Assembly (NCBI GenBank): GCA_033439765.1
Contig: JAULSN010000002.1
Location: forward strand, 4,836,001 to 4,900,000
Reading direction: 5' to 3'
DNA: 64,000 nucleotides
From: Lasiosphaeria ovina
Taxonomy: Eukaryota; Ascomycota; Sordariomycetes; Sordariales; Lasiosphaeriaceae
Part shown: positions 33,470 to 43,470 of the stretch, piece after piece
How positions within the stretch are numbered: position 1 is the first letter of the stretch
How the letters are laid out: each line of letters begins with the position of its first letter
Notes under the pieces: model-generated
Told to the model about the DNA's origin: nothing
Seen by the model: only the letters and a program-made list of their open reading frames with translations
Databases searched by the model: none
Position numbers and translations under genes: made by a program

Positions 33470-34578
33470 ATGTCATCGTCCGAGACACGAGGGCAAGGCC
33501 CCATGGACGACTCTCAGTGGCAACGGGAGCAGGGCCAGCCGACACAAGTCGACCAGGAAATGTTGCGACAGGGTGAAACGGAGCCGTGGCTGGTGAACTA
33601 CAGTGCCTGGGATGCCGAGGTATTTTTCGCGCCTTCTTATATTCTCGCCCCCCCTGACCGTCACCTCAATCCCAGCAGGACCAGGAACATTCGAGAGGGC
33701 CATCAGGAGATCGTTTGACTAATTGTGGACGGAAGCATGTGATTGCCAGCGACGCGGCGCCGGACCTGGGCCTGGAGGATCTCGATACGGGCGGGTGGCG
33801 TGACGGTCAGCTGTTCGCTCCGGCATCGCCAACCTTGTCGCCGTCCTCCACCACCGCCGCGTACCAGCCATGGGAAGGCAGCACCAACTCTCTGCTGCCA
33901 TCACCCACTGCCCCTATCGACTATCCGACCTGGATGGGCAGCCCAAGTTCTCTGTCGCCAATGACCGGCCAGTATGAGTTTACGGCCCTGGGGGATCCGT
34001 ACAGCGCCCCAGGCCCTGCCAACCTCGGCAGCCATGTCTCGCCCGCATCGCTCCAGCACCAGCACCAGCCAGCACTCGAATTCGTCTCGTATGCCGATGC
34101 CGGCCCTTCCAAGCCTGCCATTGGGACCGGGAGCGGAAGCGGCAGCGGAAGCGGAAGCGGACCCCGCGCCAAGGCCAAGCTCCGGAGGGCTTCGAGCAGC
34201 TCAAAGAACGTCCAGACCCGGGACGCTGAGCCGTCCAACGAGCAAAAGACACGCAAGTCGCATAACTTTGTGGAGAAGCAGTACCGCAACCGGCTCAACG
34301 CCCAGTTCGAAGCCCTGCTCGATGCCCTCCCTGACACGGTCAAGTCGTCGCAGATAAGCCCTGCCGCAGCCTCCGGCGGCGACTCGGACCTGGACCTCGG
34401 CGAGCGCCGGCTGAGTAAAGGCGAGGTACTGGACCTGTCGAGACGGTACATTGGGACGCTCGAGAGAGAGCGTGACGCGCTGGACAGGGAGCGCCACGAT
34501 CTGGCAGCCAACATGGACCGGCTGCGCGCCGCGTACATGAGAATGCAGGGCGAGTCGTCCGAGGCCAAGCCAGAGTGA
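33470..34578 (+). CDS. bHLH transcription factor
   Basis: Two exons (33470-33619 and 33679-34578) predict about 349 aa. The intron is 59 nt with a GTATTT donor, a CTGAC branch-like sequence and a CAGCAG tandem acceptor, so one Gln may be inserted. The basic region KSHNFVEKQYRNRLNAQFEA contains H-x3-E-x3-R, the class B pattern that in this family reads CACGTG. Helix 1 ends ALLDALPD. The loop is long and acidic (GGDSDLDLG). Helix 2 is RLSKGEVLDLSRRYIGTLER and continues as a coiled coil to the C-terminus. A GS-repeat linker encoded at about 34125-34160 separates a Ser/Pro-rich activation-like region. A TATATAA lies only 29 bp before the chosen ATG. The next in-frame ATG is at 33503. The target genes are unknown. 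Confidence 0.88.
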
Positions 34579-34950
34579 AGAGACATGTAAAGCCAGGGTG
34601 GCTGGTAGGGCCAGGAACAAAACAAGATATGATAATGCTTCTACCTGATATCGGCTCAAAAGTCTGAGCCTTTGCGGCGACGCGAGGGCGACAAGTGAAG
34701 TGAACTCGTGCGTGAAGTGCCCGGCCTGTCCAAATCAATAAACCATGTACGCCCGCCTCTCAACTCCAAATTCCAAAAAACCCAAATGCCCGTCTCCCAA
34801 AACGCCCCTCTTTTGCAATCCGTCCATCGCTGCTTAACGCCGCCACGCCTTGCCAAAATGCCCGCACTATTAAATAACACCGTCAAGAACACCACCGGCC
34901 GCAACCATCTCCCTCCCCCCGAAACAAGAGAAAATGGCAACAAGTGTTCC
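34579..34950. other. Intergenic between convergent bHLH and CENP-A genes
   Basis: These 372 bp hold the two 3' UTRs. Nothing else is recognisable. Confidence 0.6.
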
Positions 34951-35650
34951 CTAGATCCACCCGGCGCCTCCCCATACTCCGCGGATCCGCCTTGCCAGCT
35001 GGATGTCCTTCTGCATGATGGTGACGCGCTTGGCGTGGATGGCGCACAGGTTGGTGTCCTCGAAGAGGTGGACCAGGAAGGCCTCGGCGGCTTCCTGGAG
35101 CGCCTGGATGGCTTGCGACTGCCACCTCATTTCCTCGCCCGTGGGACGGCATTGCAGCGCAATCTCTCGAACCTGTTGTCCTCGCATAACACCATAAAAT
35201 CAGCCCTCCGTCTTCCTGGTCTCTTGAGAGAAAGGAAAATCCGAAATCAGCAGTCCGCAGTCCGCAGCCGCAGCCGCAGCCGCAGCCGCAGCCGCGCGCG
35301 CGAGGGGACCGCTTCGCGCACCGCCCGAAAAGCCATCGGGAGGGGTAGAGAGGAACAGCCGGACTTACAACACGCGCAAACGGAAGCTTCAGGAGCAGCA
35401 GGTCTGTGTTGGCCTGGTACCGTCGTATTTCTTTCAGCGCCAGCGTGCCGGGACGGTATCTCCGCCTGCGGCCTTGCGGGACCGGGTCGCCTGCTGCTCG
35501 TTTGTCAGCTAACCTAAGCTTATCTGCCATATAGCCTCTCTATGTAGAGAAGGGGGAAGGAAAGAGGCCCGTACGTTGGACGTCGCTTGCTCTTGCGCCG
35601 CTCTTCCTCGGTGCCTTGGACACCTTGGCGGATTTTTGTTTGGGAGGCAT
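34951..35650 (-). CDS. Centromeric histone H3 variant CENP-A (CenH3/Cse4)
   Basis: Three exons on the minus strand (35650-35575, 35493-35369, 35172-34951) predict 140 aa. The first exon codes a short basic tail starting [18 protein letters not shown]. Exon 2 carries [40 protein letters not shown]. Exon 3 carries [40 protein letters not shown] and [10 protein letters not shown]. It is CENP-A rather than canonical H3 for four reasons: the tail is unrelated to ARTKQTARKS; loop 1 is longer ([10 protein letters not shown]); Gln and Ala replace H3 residues in the alpha-2 helix; and the gene has introns. CENP-A replaces H3 in centromeric nucleosomes and specifies the kinetochore site. The first intron ends GAGCAGCAG, so the start of exon 2 may be 35496, 35493 or 35490, all in frame. 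Intron 2 (196 nt) contains a CCGCAG repeat. Confidence 0.93.
35255..35293 (-). repeat. CCGCAG hexamer repeat in CENP-A intron 2
   Basis: About six CCGCAG units (+ strand orientation) lie inside the second CENP-A intron, followed by a CG-dinucleotide run. Confidence 0.8.
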
Positions 35651-36560
35651 GGTTTCTTATTGTGAGATCGTGAGAGCGGGGGGGCCTACGGGTTGGAAAG
35701 AGCGAGGTTGCGCGCAAAGGCGAATGCTAAGGAACGTCGATAGCGAGGGAGGGAGGTGGTGGTGCATTCTCGACTATTAATTATCGCAAAGTTGGCAAAG
35801 AAAGCTTCTTTGGTTAATTATTTGGGGACCCATTTGCGAATCCACGCCTCCCAAGAGCTACCCTCTCTGCTTTCAATTGAGTGCAAATTGGGGGGGCTGG
35901 GGAGGTGTGGGAAGGTGGGCAGGCGCGAGACCTGCAGACGCGACTTAAAGAACTTGCAGCATTTCTGGACGCGCGCCCGTCCTTTTTGACAGGGGAGGAG
36001 CGACGGGATGGGACCAGCGCTGCACCAGCCCCAGTCTCCCCGGGTGAAAGCCACGGTTGTACGAGTAACAGGGGGCAGCACTCCGTACTTCATATAACGA
36101 TTACAAAGACGTTTGATACCGTTAATGTTATAATCGGCTAAATACTTAGTACGCTCAGTTACTCTATACTTTGTACAGGCATATTCCAACGGCCAGGTAT
36201 ACCCCCACAGTTCTCGTACCCTGCGGCTGACAACGCCCAAGCCGTAGGCAAGGTACCGTAAAGTTGGCCGCTAGAGACCGGGCTTCCAAACGTCGCCTCG
36301 CCGGCAGTTCACCTAAAAGGACACCTCAACAACTTATCGTCGCCATCTATTCCACAACCTCCTTCAGCCAACGCTTTGCCAACGCTTTGCGCCCCCCACG
36401 GAACAGACACAGACACAGACGAACCGAACCTGAAAAGGCGACCAGTCTACCTCGATTCCGGGCTGTTCCCAGCTTATCCGACCTCAAACACCCCCACTCG
36501 CCCGACCCCGCGCGCGCGAACCCTCCGGGCTGGGCTTCGCTCTACCCACCTCACGCGACA
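35651..36560. promoter_or_regulatory. Shared upstream region of CENP-A and derlin genes
   Basis: These 910 bp lie between divergent start codons. AT-rich blocks at 35760-35830 and 36090-36180 alternate with GC-rich DNA. No gene is seen. Confidence 0.45.
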
Positions 36561-37472
36561 ATGGACCAGCTCATGGGCAATGGCGACCGGTTCCCGCTGG
36601 AGACGTGGTTCTGGGAGATGCCGATATGCACGCGGTGGTGGACGACGGCGACGGTGCTGACGAGCGGGCTGGTACAGTGCCGGCTGGCGACACCCTTCCA
36701 GCTCTTCTACAGCTACCGCTCAGTGTTTGAAAAGTCGCAGGTGAGTGAGAAGGCGTGTTAAGCTCGGTCGCACTGCTTGCTCCCACGTGGGCTTCCGGCT
36801 GACAAACACACCCTGCTGTTCTCAGTACTGGCGGTTATTGACGACGTTCCTCTACTTCGGGCCCTTCTCGCTGGACCTGCTGTTCCACGTCTACTTTCTG
36901 CAGCGGTACTCGCGGCTGCTGGAGGAGTCGTCGGGGCGGTCGCCGGCGCACTTTTCGTGGCTGCTGCTCTACGCGACGGCGAGCCTCCTGCTGCTGTCGC
37001 CGCTCCTGTCGATGCCGTTCCTCGGCCACCCGCTCTCGTCGACCCTCGTCTACATCTGGTCGCGCCGCAACCCGGACACGCGCATGAGCTTCCTGGGGCT
37101 GCTCATCTTCACCGCCCCCTACCTCCCGTGGGTCCTGATGGCGCTGAGCCTGGCGCTCCACGGCACCGTCCCCAAGGACGAGATCATGGGCGTCGTAATC
37201 GGCCACGTCTGGTACTTCTTCACCGACGTCTACCCGCCCCTGCACGGCGGCTCGCGGCCCCTCGACCCGCCGATGTGGTGGCGTCGTATCTTTGGTGCGT
37301 GATAATTGAATATCCCCCCTCCTGGGCCTGGTGCCGGCAGATTCAAACAATTACGAGCCAACAAGACTAACACCTCTGTAAAGAAGGTCGGCCGCGTGAC
37401 GAGACGGCCAACGGCATCAACAACGAGATCGCTGTGGCGGGTGCAGGCGTCGCGCCTCCCGAGGTACGATGA
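36561..37472 (+). CDS. Derlin (Der1-like ERAD membrane protein)
   Basis: Three exons (36561-36740, 36826-37294, 37384-37472) predict 245 aa. Derlins are rhomboid-fold pseudoproteases in the ER membrane that help retrotranslocate misfolded proteins to the cytosol. The N-terminal segment has PLETWFWEMPICTRWWTT, then FQLFYSYRSVFEKSQYWRLL, which is the family signature. Several hydrophobic helices follow (LDLLFHVYFLQ, LLLLSPLLSMPF, LGLLIFTAPYLPWVLMALSL), then GHVWYFFTDVYP and PPMWWRRIF. No Ser/His catalytic pair is present, as in all derlins. The last exon adds EGRPRDETANGINNEIAV and stops at 37470. This exon is supported by phase and by an AG after GTAA at 37383. Length is close to other derlins (about 250 aa). 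Confidence 0.92.
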
Positions 37473-38160
37473 GGCTTACGATGAGGCTGGGGAAGCCATC
37501 GTCGTCTGGGATTACGTGGATAGCCAACCCCGGCCAGTTATCTTTTCTTCTTGTCCATGCCTTTTTACGTATTTTTGGGGGCTCCGGGGCGTTTTGGAGG
37601 GCTTGATTGAGCTTCTGGTGGGAGGCAAAGAAATGCATAGGATATTGGCGTTCTGGGATGGAATATGACTTTGCTTGTAGAACGGCAAAACACTCTCTGC
37701 TTGAATTAGATTAGCTTCCAGCAGGCAAACCTATTTTTGGCTGGCTAGCTGGTTTGGGGGGGGGGGGGGGGGGGGGGGCAAGTGAACGCAGGTGAGGGTT
37801 CTGTTCACAACGGAAGCGGTTTGACTTGCATCTCTCATGTCACCGAAAGGGCTGGGGGGGGGCGGACACTATTTGCCCGTATCCAGTGGGACAGGGGAGG
37901 AGGGTCTCGCACTGTTCGAATGAACATGAGAGCAAAAGGGATAGTGGCGCTCGAAAGTCACCAAACATTGGTCACATTGAAGCGGAAAATGGGCTGCGCA
38001 TGTTGCGCGCCCATCATGTGCCGCTTAGGGGCTGCACACATCACACATAGCATGTTGCATGTTGCAAGCGTAGCACAAGTCACGAAGCTATGACATTTGT
38101 TTCACCTTCTTTTTCCTTTCGGTTTGTTTGTTATTATTCAACGCTCAAAATCCTGGCTCG
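37473..38160. other. Intergenic between convergent derlin and ARD genes, with a G23 tract
   Basis: These 688 bp contain an uninterrupted run of 23 G at 37756-37778 and a second G-rich stretch near 37855. No gene is supported. Confidence 0.5.
37756..37778 (+). repeat. Poly-G tract (23 nt)
   Basis: A perfect run of G follows CTGGTTT. It may form a G-quadruplex, or its length may be unreliable in sequencing. Confidence 0.9.
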
Positions 38161-38886
38161 TCAAAGGAACTGGGAGGCATATTCCTTCCGGTACGGATTG
38201 CCGTCCACGTCAGCAGACCGGTTCAGGGGCGTCCACTTGGGCTCCTCCTTGAAGAGGCGCATCGCCTGGATGTACTGTTTCGGGGGCATGTGTCAGTCAG
38301 CGAATTCCTCCTTCCCTCCATCACGTGTTGGATGGGGCAAAGCTTGAAAAAAGGTAAAAGATGGGCAAACGACAAGCCAGCCAGGCAGAAAGACGTACAT
38401 TGGTCTCGTCGGTGGTGAAGCGGTGGTAGATGCCCGCCGGCAAGATGAGCAGATCGTCCTTGTCGAGCTGGATGCGAATCCACTGGTCGCCCTTGCTGCG
38501 CACGTCAAAGTAGCCGTGGCCGTCGCGGATATAGCGGATCTCCTCGTCCTCGTGCAGGTGCTCGTCGAAGAAGGACTTAACCTTGGCCTCGTAGACGTCG
38601 CCCATCTTGGCCGGCGACACGGTGATCTCGTCGCGGTTCTTGTAGCCGCGCTCGGCCGCCAGCCGGTTCACCCCGTCAATGTCCTCGATGCGGAAGTACA
38701 GCACGCCGATCTGGCTAAGCTCGTCCGTCCCGACCGCCTTGCCCGAGTCGTGCGGCAGCCGCTGGTCGCCCTGCGGTGTGTGTGTGTTAGTGCGAGTGAG
38801 TTTATGCGCAAGATGAGGCGAGGCTTGATGAGGGAAAGAGTAACGGCGCTGCTTACAGGAAGGTCGTCGTAGAGATAGGCCTTCAT
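38161..38886 (-). CDS. ADI1: Acireductone dioxygenase (ARD/ADI1)
   Basis: Three exons on the minus strand (38886-38857, 38770-38399, 38274-38161) predict 171 aa. The enzyme is a cupin of the methionine salvage pathway. It oxidises acireductone with O2 to the keto-acid precursor of methionine (Fe form), or off-pathway with Ni. The metal ligands are visible: HLHEDEE with His81, His83 and Glu87, and His126 in [21 protein letters not shown] lies between them. The N-terminus [10 protein letters not shown] is coded by a 30-nt exon. The C-terminus [20 protein letters not shown] is typical. The introns (86 and 124 nt) are in phase 0. The promoter side faces the dehydrogenase gene at 39783. Confidence 0.95.
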
Positions 38887-39782
38887 CTTCCCCTGTTATT
38901 CTGATTTTTTTTTGAAGTTGTTATAATGTCGCGAAGCAGTCTGCGCTGTCACTGTTGGCTCCTTCCCAAGCAATGGAACCGTGGGGTTTTATATCCAAAA
39001 AAGTAGAAACAGGTAGGAGTGGCGGAAGAGTGTGAAATACGTCGTAAAATGTGCCGCGAAAGATGACTATAATCACGCCGCAAAACAGCAAACGGTTACA
39101 GGATGAAACCACTGCTACTTTTTGCTTATGAGAGTGACCACAGGGTGTGCGACATATAAATATACCGAGCGGCGCCCGTAAGAGCGGCGACGGCGGGCAG
39201 GAGGGAAGTGACGTCGCGCACCAATTGGGGGGTTGAGCCAGGCTTGCCAGCATCTCTAAAAATTGCGCGATCGAGACAGTGCCAGCCGTGCATGCATACA
39301 GTATCGGTAGTTATGGATTCCAACATTACGGGATTAGGTATCCACATGATACGGAATTGGCGTACCGTCAACGGGTGGCGTCTGCACACAAGGTACCCTG
39401 CCAAGCCTTTTGCACGGGCTAACCACGGGCTAACCACATTCGTCCATTTTTGAGGCAACGTGGAGGGGATGGAAGGCCCACGACGACTTCGTCTGCAAAG
39501 CGCCGCTGTGGGGACGTCGATTGCGAACGACGGTGGACCGCTGCAAGGCGCAGAGCAAAATCACTGCACTGCACCGCACAGCACATCGCAGCACAGTACA
39601 GCATCGCACAGAAAATACCGGTCTGGCTCAACCAAGAAAGAATACAATGACATGAAATTTGACTAGGCGGGCGCTTGCGAATCGCCGGTCAGCACCGCAG
39701 ATCATCAAGTTATCGACAGCGAACCCAAAGTGACCGAGTCCACTACTGTAGTAAACAAGACTCTAAATCGAACGCCGCCAAC
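38887..39782. promoter_or_regulatory. Shared upstream region of ARD and SDR genes
   Basis: These 896 bp separate divergent starts. A CACTGCACTGCACCGCACAG-type short repeat lies near 39563-39605. No gene is supported. Confidence 0.45.
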
Positions 39783-41043
39783 ATGGACCATCCGAGTGCG
39801 CACGACGGCTCGTCCGTCGCTGGCTCTGACACGTCTGGCAAGCTGAGACTGCCAGCGAGCTGCGATCCGCCACAGCCCGGCGCCCCGAGAAAACAGCTGG
39901 TCTGGATTGTAGGTTCCTCTCTCAATGCGCACTTGCTTGCACTTGGGCTAACCTCCGACCCAGGTCTTTGGCGGCACTGGCCACATGGGTCGCTCGCTGG
40001 TCAAGAGTGCGCTCAGCAACGGCGACCTCGTCACCACAGTCGGCAGGCTGTTCGAGTCGACGCCCGAGTCCATGGTGCAGCAGAACGAGAGCTGCCTCGG
40101 CCTTCTCTGCGACGTGCGCGACGGCCCCTCGGTGGCCCGGGTTGTCGATAAGACGCTCGAGCACTTTGGGCGCGTCGACTGCATCGCCAACTGCTCGGGC
40201 TACGGCGTCATCGGCGCGTGCGAGGACCAGGACGAGCACGAGATTCGCAACCAGTTCGAGACCAACTTCATGGGCACCCTGCACATCATCAACGCCAGCC
40301 TGCCATACTTCCGCCAGCAGAGCGCCGGCCGCTATCTCATCTTCAGCTCCACCTCGGGCGCCCTGGGCGTGCCCGGGCTCGGCCCGTACTGTGCGACCAA
40401 GTACGCCGTCGAGGGCCTGATCGAGGCCATGCTGTACGAGGTCGACTCATTCAACGTCAAGGCGACGCTGGTCGAGCCCGGCCTGGTGCGCCGCGACGAG
40501 CCCGACTCCAAGACGAACCCGCTCCCGACCTGGGGCCACTTCCTGATCAAGCCCGCGAGCGAGCCCTACGCGCACTCAACCTCGCCCGCCCTGCATGCGA
40601 AGCGCATGGTGCAGTGGCTGGGCGACCGCCAGCCCACGAGCGCCGTCAAATGCGCCGAGCTCGTGTGGCAGCTGGGGCACTGCTCCTACCCGCCGCTGCG
40701 CCTGCTGCTGGGGAGCTACGCCATCGAGAGCATCCGCGACCGGCTGCGGTCCGTCACGGAGGAGCTCGAGGACTGGAAGCATCTCAACTTCCCTGTCGCG
40801 TCCGACGCCCTGGGCGGCGAGCGGGGCGACAAGACGGACAGGGATGAAGGGGACGAAGACGAAGGGGGAGATAGGGATGAAAGGGATGAAAAGCACGAGG
40901 GCGAGGAAAGGGATGAAATGGGCGAGAGGGACGGAATAGACGAAAGAGACCAGAGAGATGAGGACGACGACAGGCGCGACAAGGACGACCAAGATATGGT
41001 GGATTGGACGAGCCCGGGCGCCAAAGAGGCGGGGGACCAGTAG
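39783..41043 (+). CDS. Short-chain dehydrogenase/reductase with charged repeat tail
   Basis: Two exons (39783-39908 and 39964-41043) predict 401 aa. The 55-nt intron (GTAGGT..CCCAG) joins KQLVWI to VFGGTGHMG in phase. GGTGHMG (45-51) is the nucleotide-binding turn. DVRDG follows beta-4. NCSGYG replaces the usual NNAG. The active site has Ser171 in SSTSGALG and the YCATK motif with Tyr184 and Lys188. VEPGLVRRDE follows. This arrangement fits classical SDRs acting on NAD(P), with unknown substrate. After about residue 318 there is an unusual 80-residue tail of D, E, R, G and K, including DRDERDEKHEGEERDE. It is encoded by purine-rich GGGATGAA-like repeats (about 40840-40990). The tail is outside the normal SDR fold. 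Confidence 0.88.
40840..40990 (+). repeat. Purine-rich imperfect repeat coding a D/E/R tail
   Basis: Imperfect units around GGGATGAAAGGGATGAAAAG and GACGAAAGAGACCAGAG form a nearly pure purine strand inside the dehydrogenase coding sequence. They keep the reading frame. Confidence 0.7.
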
Positions 41044-42065
41044 CGACGGGTCTGCAATGATGCATCCATGCCCAGTTACCGGTACTATATCTACTGCAAC
41101 GGCTGGATGATGCTCCTTATGACGCAGCTCTGTTTTTGTTATCTATGAAGGTTCAACGGACTTGATTGGAGACAATCCTACTATGTACAGAGTTCTGAGT
41201 GGGGGTCAGTTATATAACGGCTCTGTAGGTCAATCTCCATAGCAAAATGTTTGAAGTGTTAGGTTCCATGTTTCCTGTCGAAAGTAAACAGAGAGCCTCC
41301 AGTCTACCAGAGGAATCTTGGCGGAACTGCGCCTGGTCATCCCAACCGTAGGGTCCACGCCGCTCACTAGCTACCCTTGCTTGTTCGTTGGCGCGGCAAG
41401 CCCCTGATCTGACAACACTTTCGAGTTCAGCAGAAAGGAACAATTCGACTAAATCCACATATCCCTGATTATTTATCTGTGTTTTGGGTTTTATTGGCCT
41501 TCCTAGGCTCTTCCAGTTTTAAAATAGATTTTTTAGACATTCCAAGATTTATAGGGGAACCGGTGCCCCTGAATTCTGCCGAATTCGTGCTACCCTAACA
41601 ACCTTGTTCGGAATATCCATGGGTCTAGTCCGTATTCCGTATTGTGCGGTTCGTGAGTGGGTGCCCCACTGTGCTGTCAGTCGGCACTCTCATACGCGCT
41701 AACCCGATGTAGGCGGGTAGGTTTTTTACGAGCACCAAGCATTCGTGTGCAATTTCACAGCGTCCATCCTCTTCTCCACACGCGTTCCCGACTGTCTCGA
41801 GCGAGCCTCCTTTTCTCGGGCGACAGCAGCCCCTCTTTGCATTTGAAATTTTGTCATGACCTGGCCTTGAGCAGTGCCGCGTCCTTTGTTGCCCTACCTA
41901 CGCAGTCAGTCGGACTCTTCCAGACGCGCACCGTTATTCGGCCAAGGTTTCGTCGCTGTGGCAGTGCGACCATCGCCCTGGCATCCAACAAGCCCTGAAC
42001 TCGGTCTGGCGTTTTCCGCCTGACACTGCCGCTCGCTTCTACCGCCTTATGCACCGTGTTTCCCA
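41044..42065. other. Intergenic, SDR to GDP-mannose transporter
   Basis: The stretch of 1022 bp is AT-rich from 41100 to 41650. The part nearest the transporter (41650-42065) is its probable promoter and leader. No gene is supported. Confidence 0.5.
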
Positions 42066-43470
42066 ATGTCTGCCATGTCGAACAAACGGAACGAGGACGT
42101 CGAGATGAAGGCCGTTGGCGGCCCCGAGTTTGCCGGAGAGAGAGAGACGGACGCGTTCATCCGCCGGAGCAGCTCCCGCAGCGCCCATGTCGTCGCCGCC
42201 CCTATAGCGCCCATCATCGACAAGATCGACCACAGCCCCGGAGCCTCGATCATTGCCTACTGCCTGTCGTCTATCAGCATGACAGTGGTGAACAAATATG
42301 TCGTCTCGGGCGCGTACTGGAACCTCAACTTCTTTTATCTCGCTGTGCAGGTACGTCTGCTCCCTGTCCTAGAGTACGAGCGAGTGACGCTGCGCCAGCG
42401 GCATGCAAGCTGACACAACTAACCCCCCCCCCCCTCAAAACAGTCTCTAGTCTGCACGGCGGCGATTCTCATATGCAAGCAATTGGGACTGTTTAAGAAC
42501 CTGGCTGCGTTCGATTCGACCAAGGCGAAGAAATGTGCGTCGGGGCGACTGCGGGATTGTGTTTGATTGCATTGGCTGACAGACAAGCGCAGGGTTTCCC
42601 ATCTCGTTGCTTCTCGTGGGCATGATCTACACGAGCACCAAGGCACTCCAGTTCCTCTCCGTGCCGGTCTACACCATCTTCAAGAACTTGACCATCATTG
42701 TCATTGCGTACGGCGAGGTGCTCTGGTTTGGTGGCAGCGTCTCGCCCATGGCGCTCCTGTCGTTTGGCCTCATGGTGCTCAGTTCCGTCATTGCCGCTTG
42801 GGCGGACATCCAGGCCGCCATTGACGGCGTCGGGCATTCGCTCGAAACGTCGGATGCGCTCTCCACCCTCAACGCTGGCTACGCCTGGATGGGCATGAAC
42901 GTTTTCTGCACCGCTGCCTACATCCTCGGGATGCGCAAGGTCATCAAGAAGATGAACTTCAAGGACTATGACAGTAGGTTCCCCTTGATCGCGCATGCAC
43001 GACGTTGGCGGCTGACATTGGAACCAGCCATGTTCTACAACAACCTCCTGACCATCCCGGTCCTGATTGTTTGCTCGCTGGTGGCCGAGGACTGGTCCAC
43101 GGTCAACCTCGCCAAGAACTTCCCGATAGAGACACGCAACAGCTTGCTCATCGGCATGGTGTACTCGGGCCTGGCAGCCATCTTCATCTCGTACTGCTCG
43201 GCATGGTGCATCCGCGTCACGTCCTCGACGACTTACTCTATGGTCGGCGCCTTGAACAAGCTCCCAATCGCCATCAGCGGCCTTGTCTTCTTCAATGCGC
43301 CCGTCACATTTGGCAGCGTGTCGGCCATCTTCCTTGGTTTCATAAGTGGCCTCGTCTTTACATGGTCCAAGGTCCGGCAAAAGGCCAAGTCGGTCGGGAG
43401 TGTCCTGCCGACGACGCAGCCCATGATGAGCGCCAGCTCGCAGAGTAACAGGGACGCGGCAAACTCATGA
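42066..43470 (+). CDS. VRG4: GDP-mannose transporter (VRG4/GMT family)
   Basis: Four exons (42066-42350, 42444-42534, 42593-42973, 43028-43470) predict 399 aa. The protein exchanges cytosolic GDP-mannose for GMP across the Golgi membrane and feeds mannosylation of glycoproteins and cell-wall mannan. About ten hydrophobic helices are visible. The signature [19 protein letters not shown] follows YTIFKNL, and [12 protein letters not shown] carries the GALNK nucleotide-sugar motif at residues 326-330. The cytosolic N-terminus (about 60 aa) is hydrophilic. The C-terminal tail after VRQKAKS is Ser-rich. Introns of 93, 58 and 54 nt have normal GT-AG ends. Intron 1 ends after a run of C. Confidence 0.96.
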
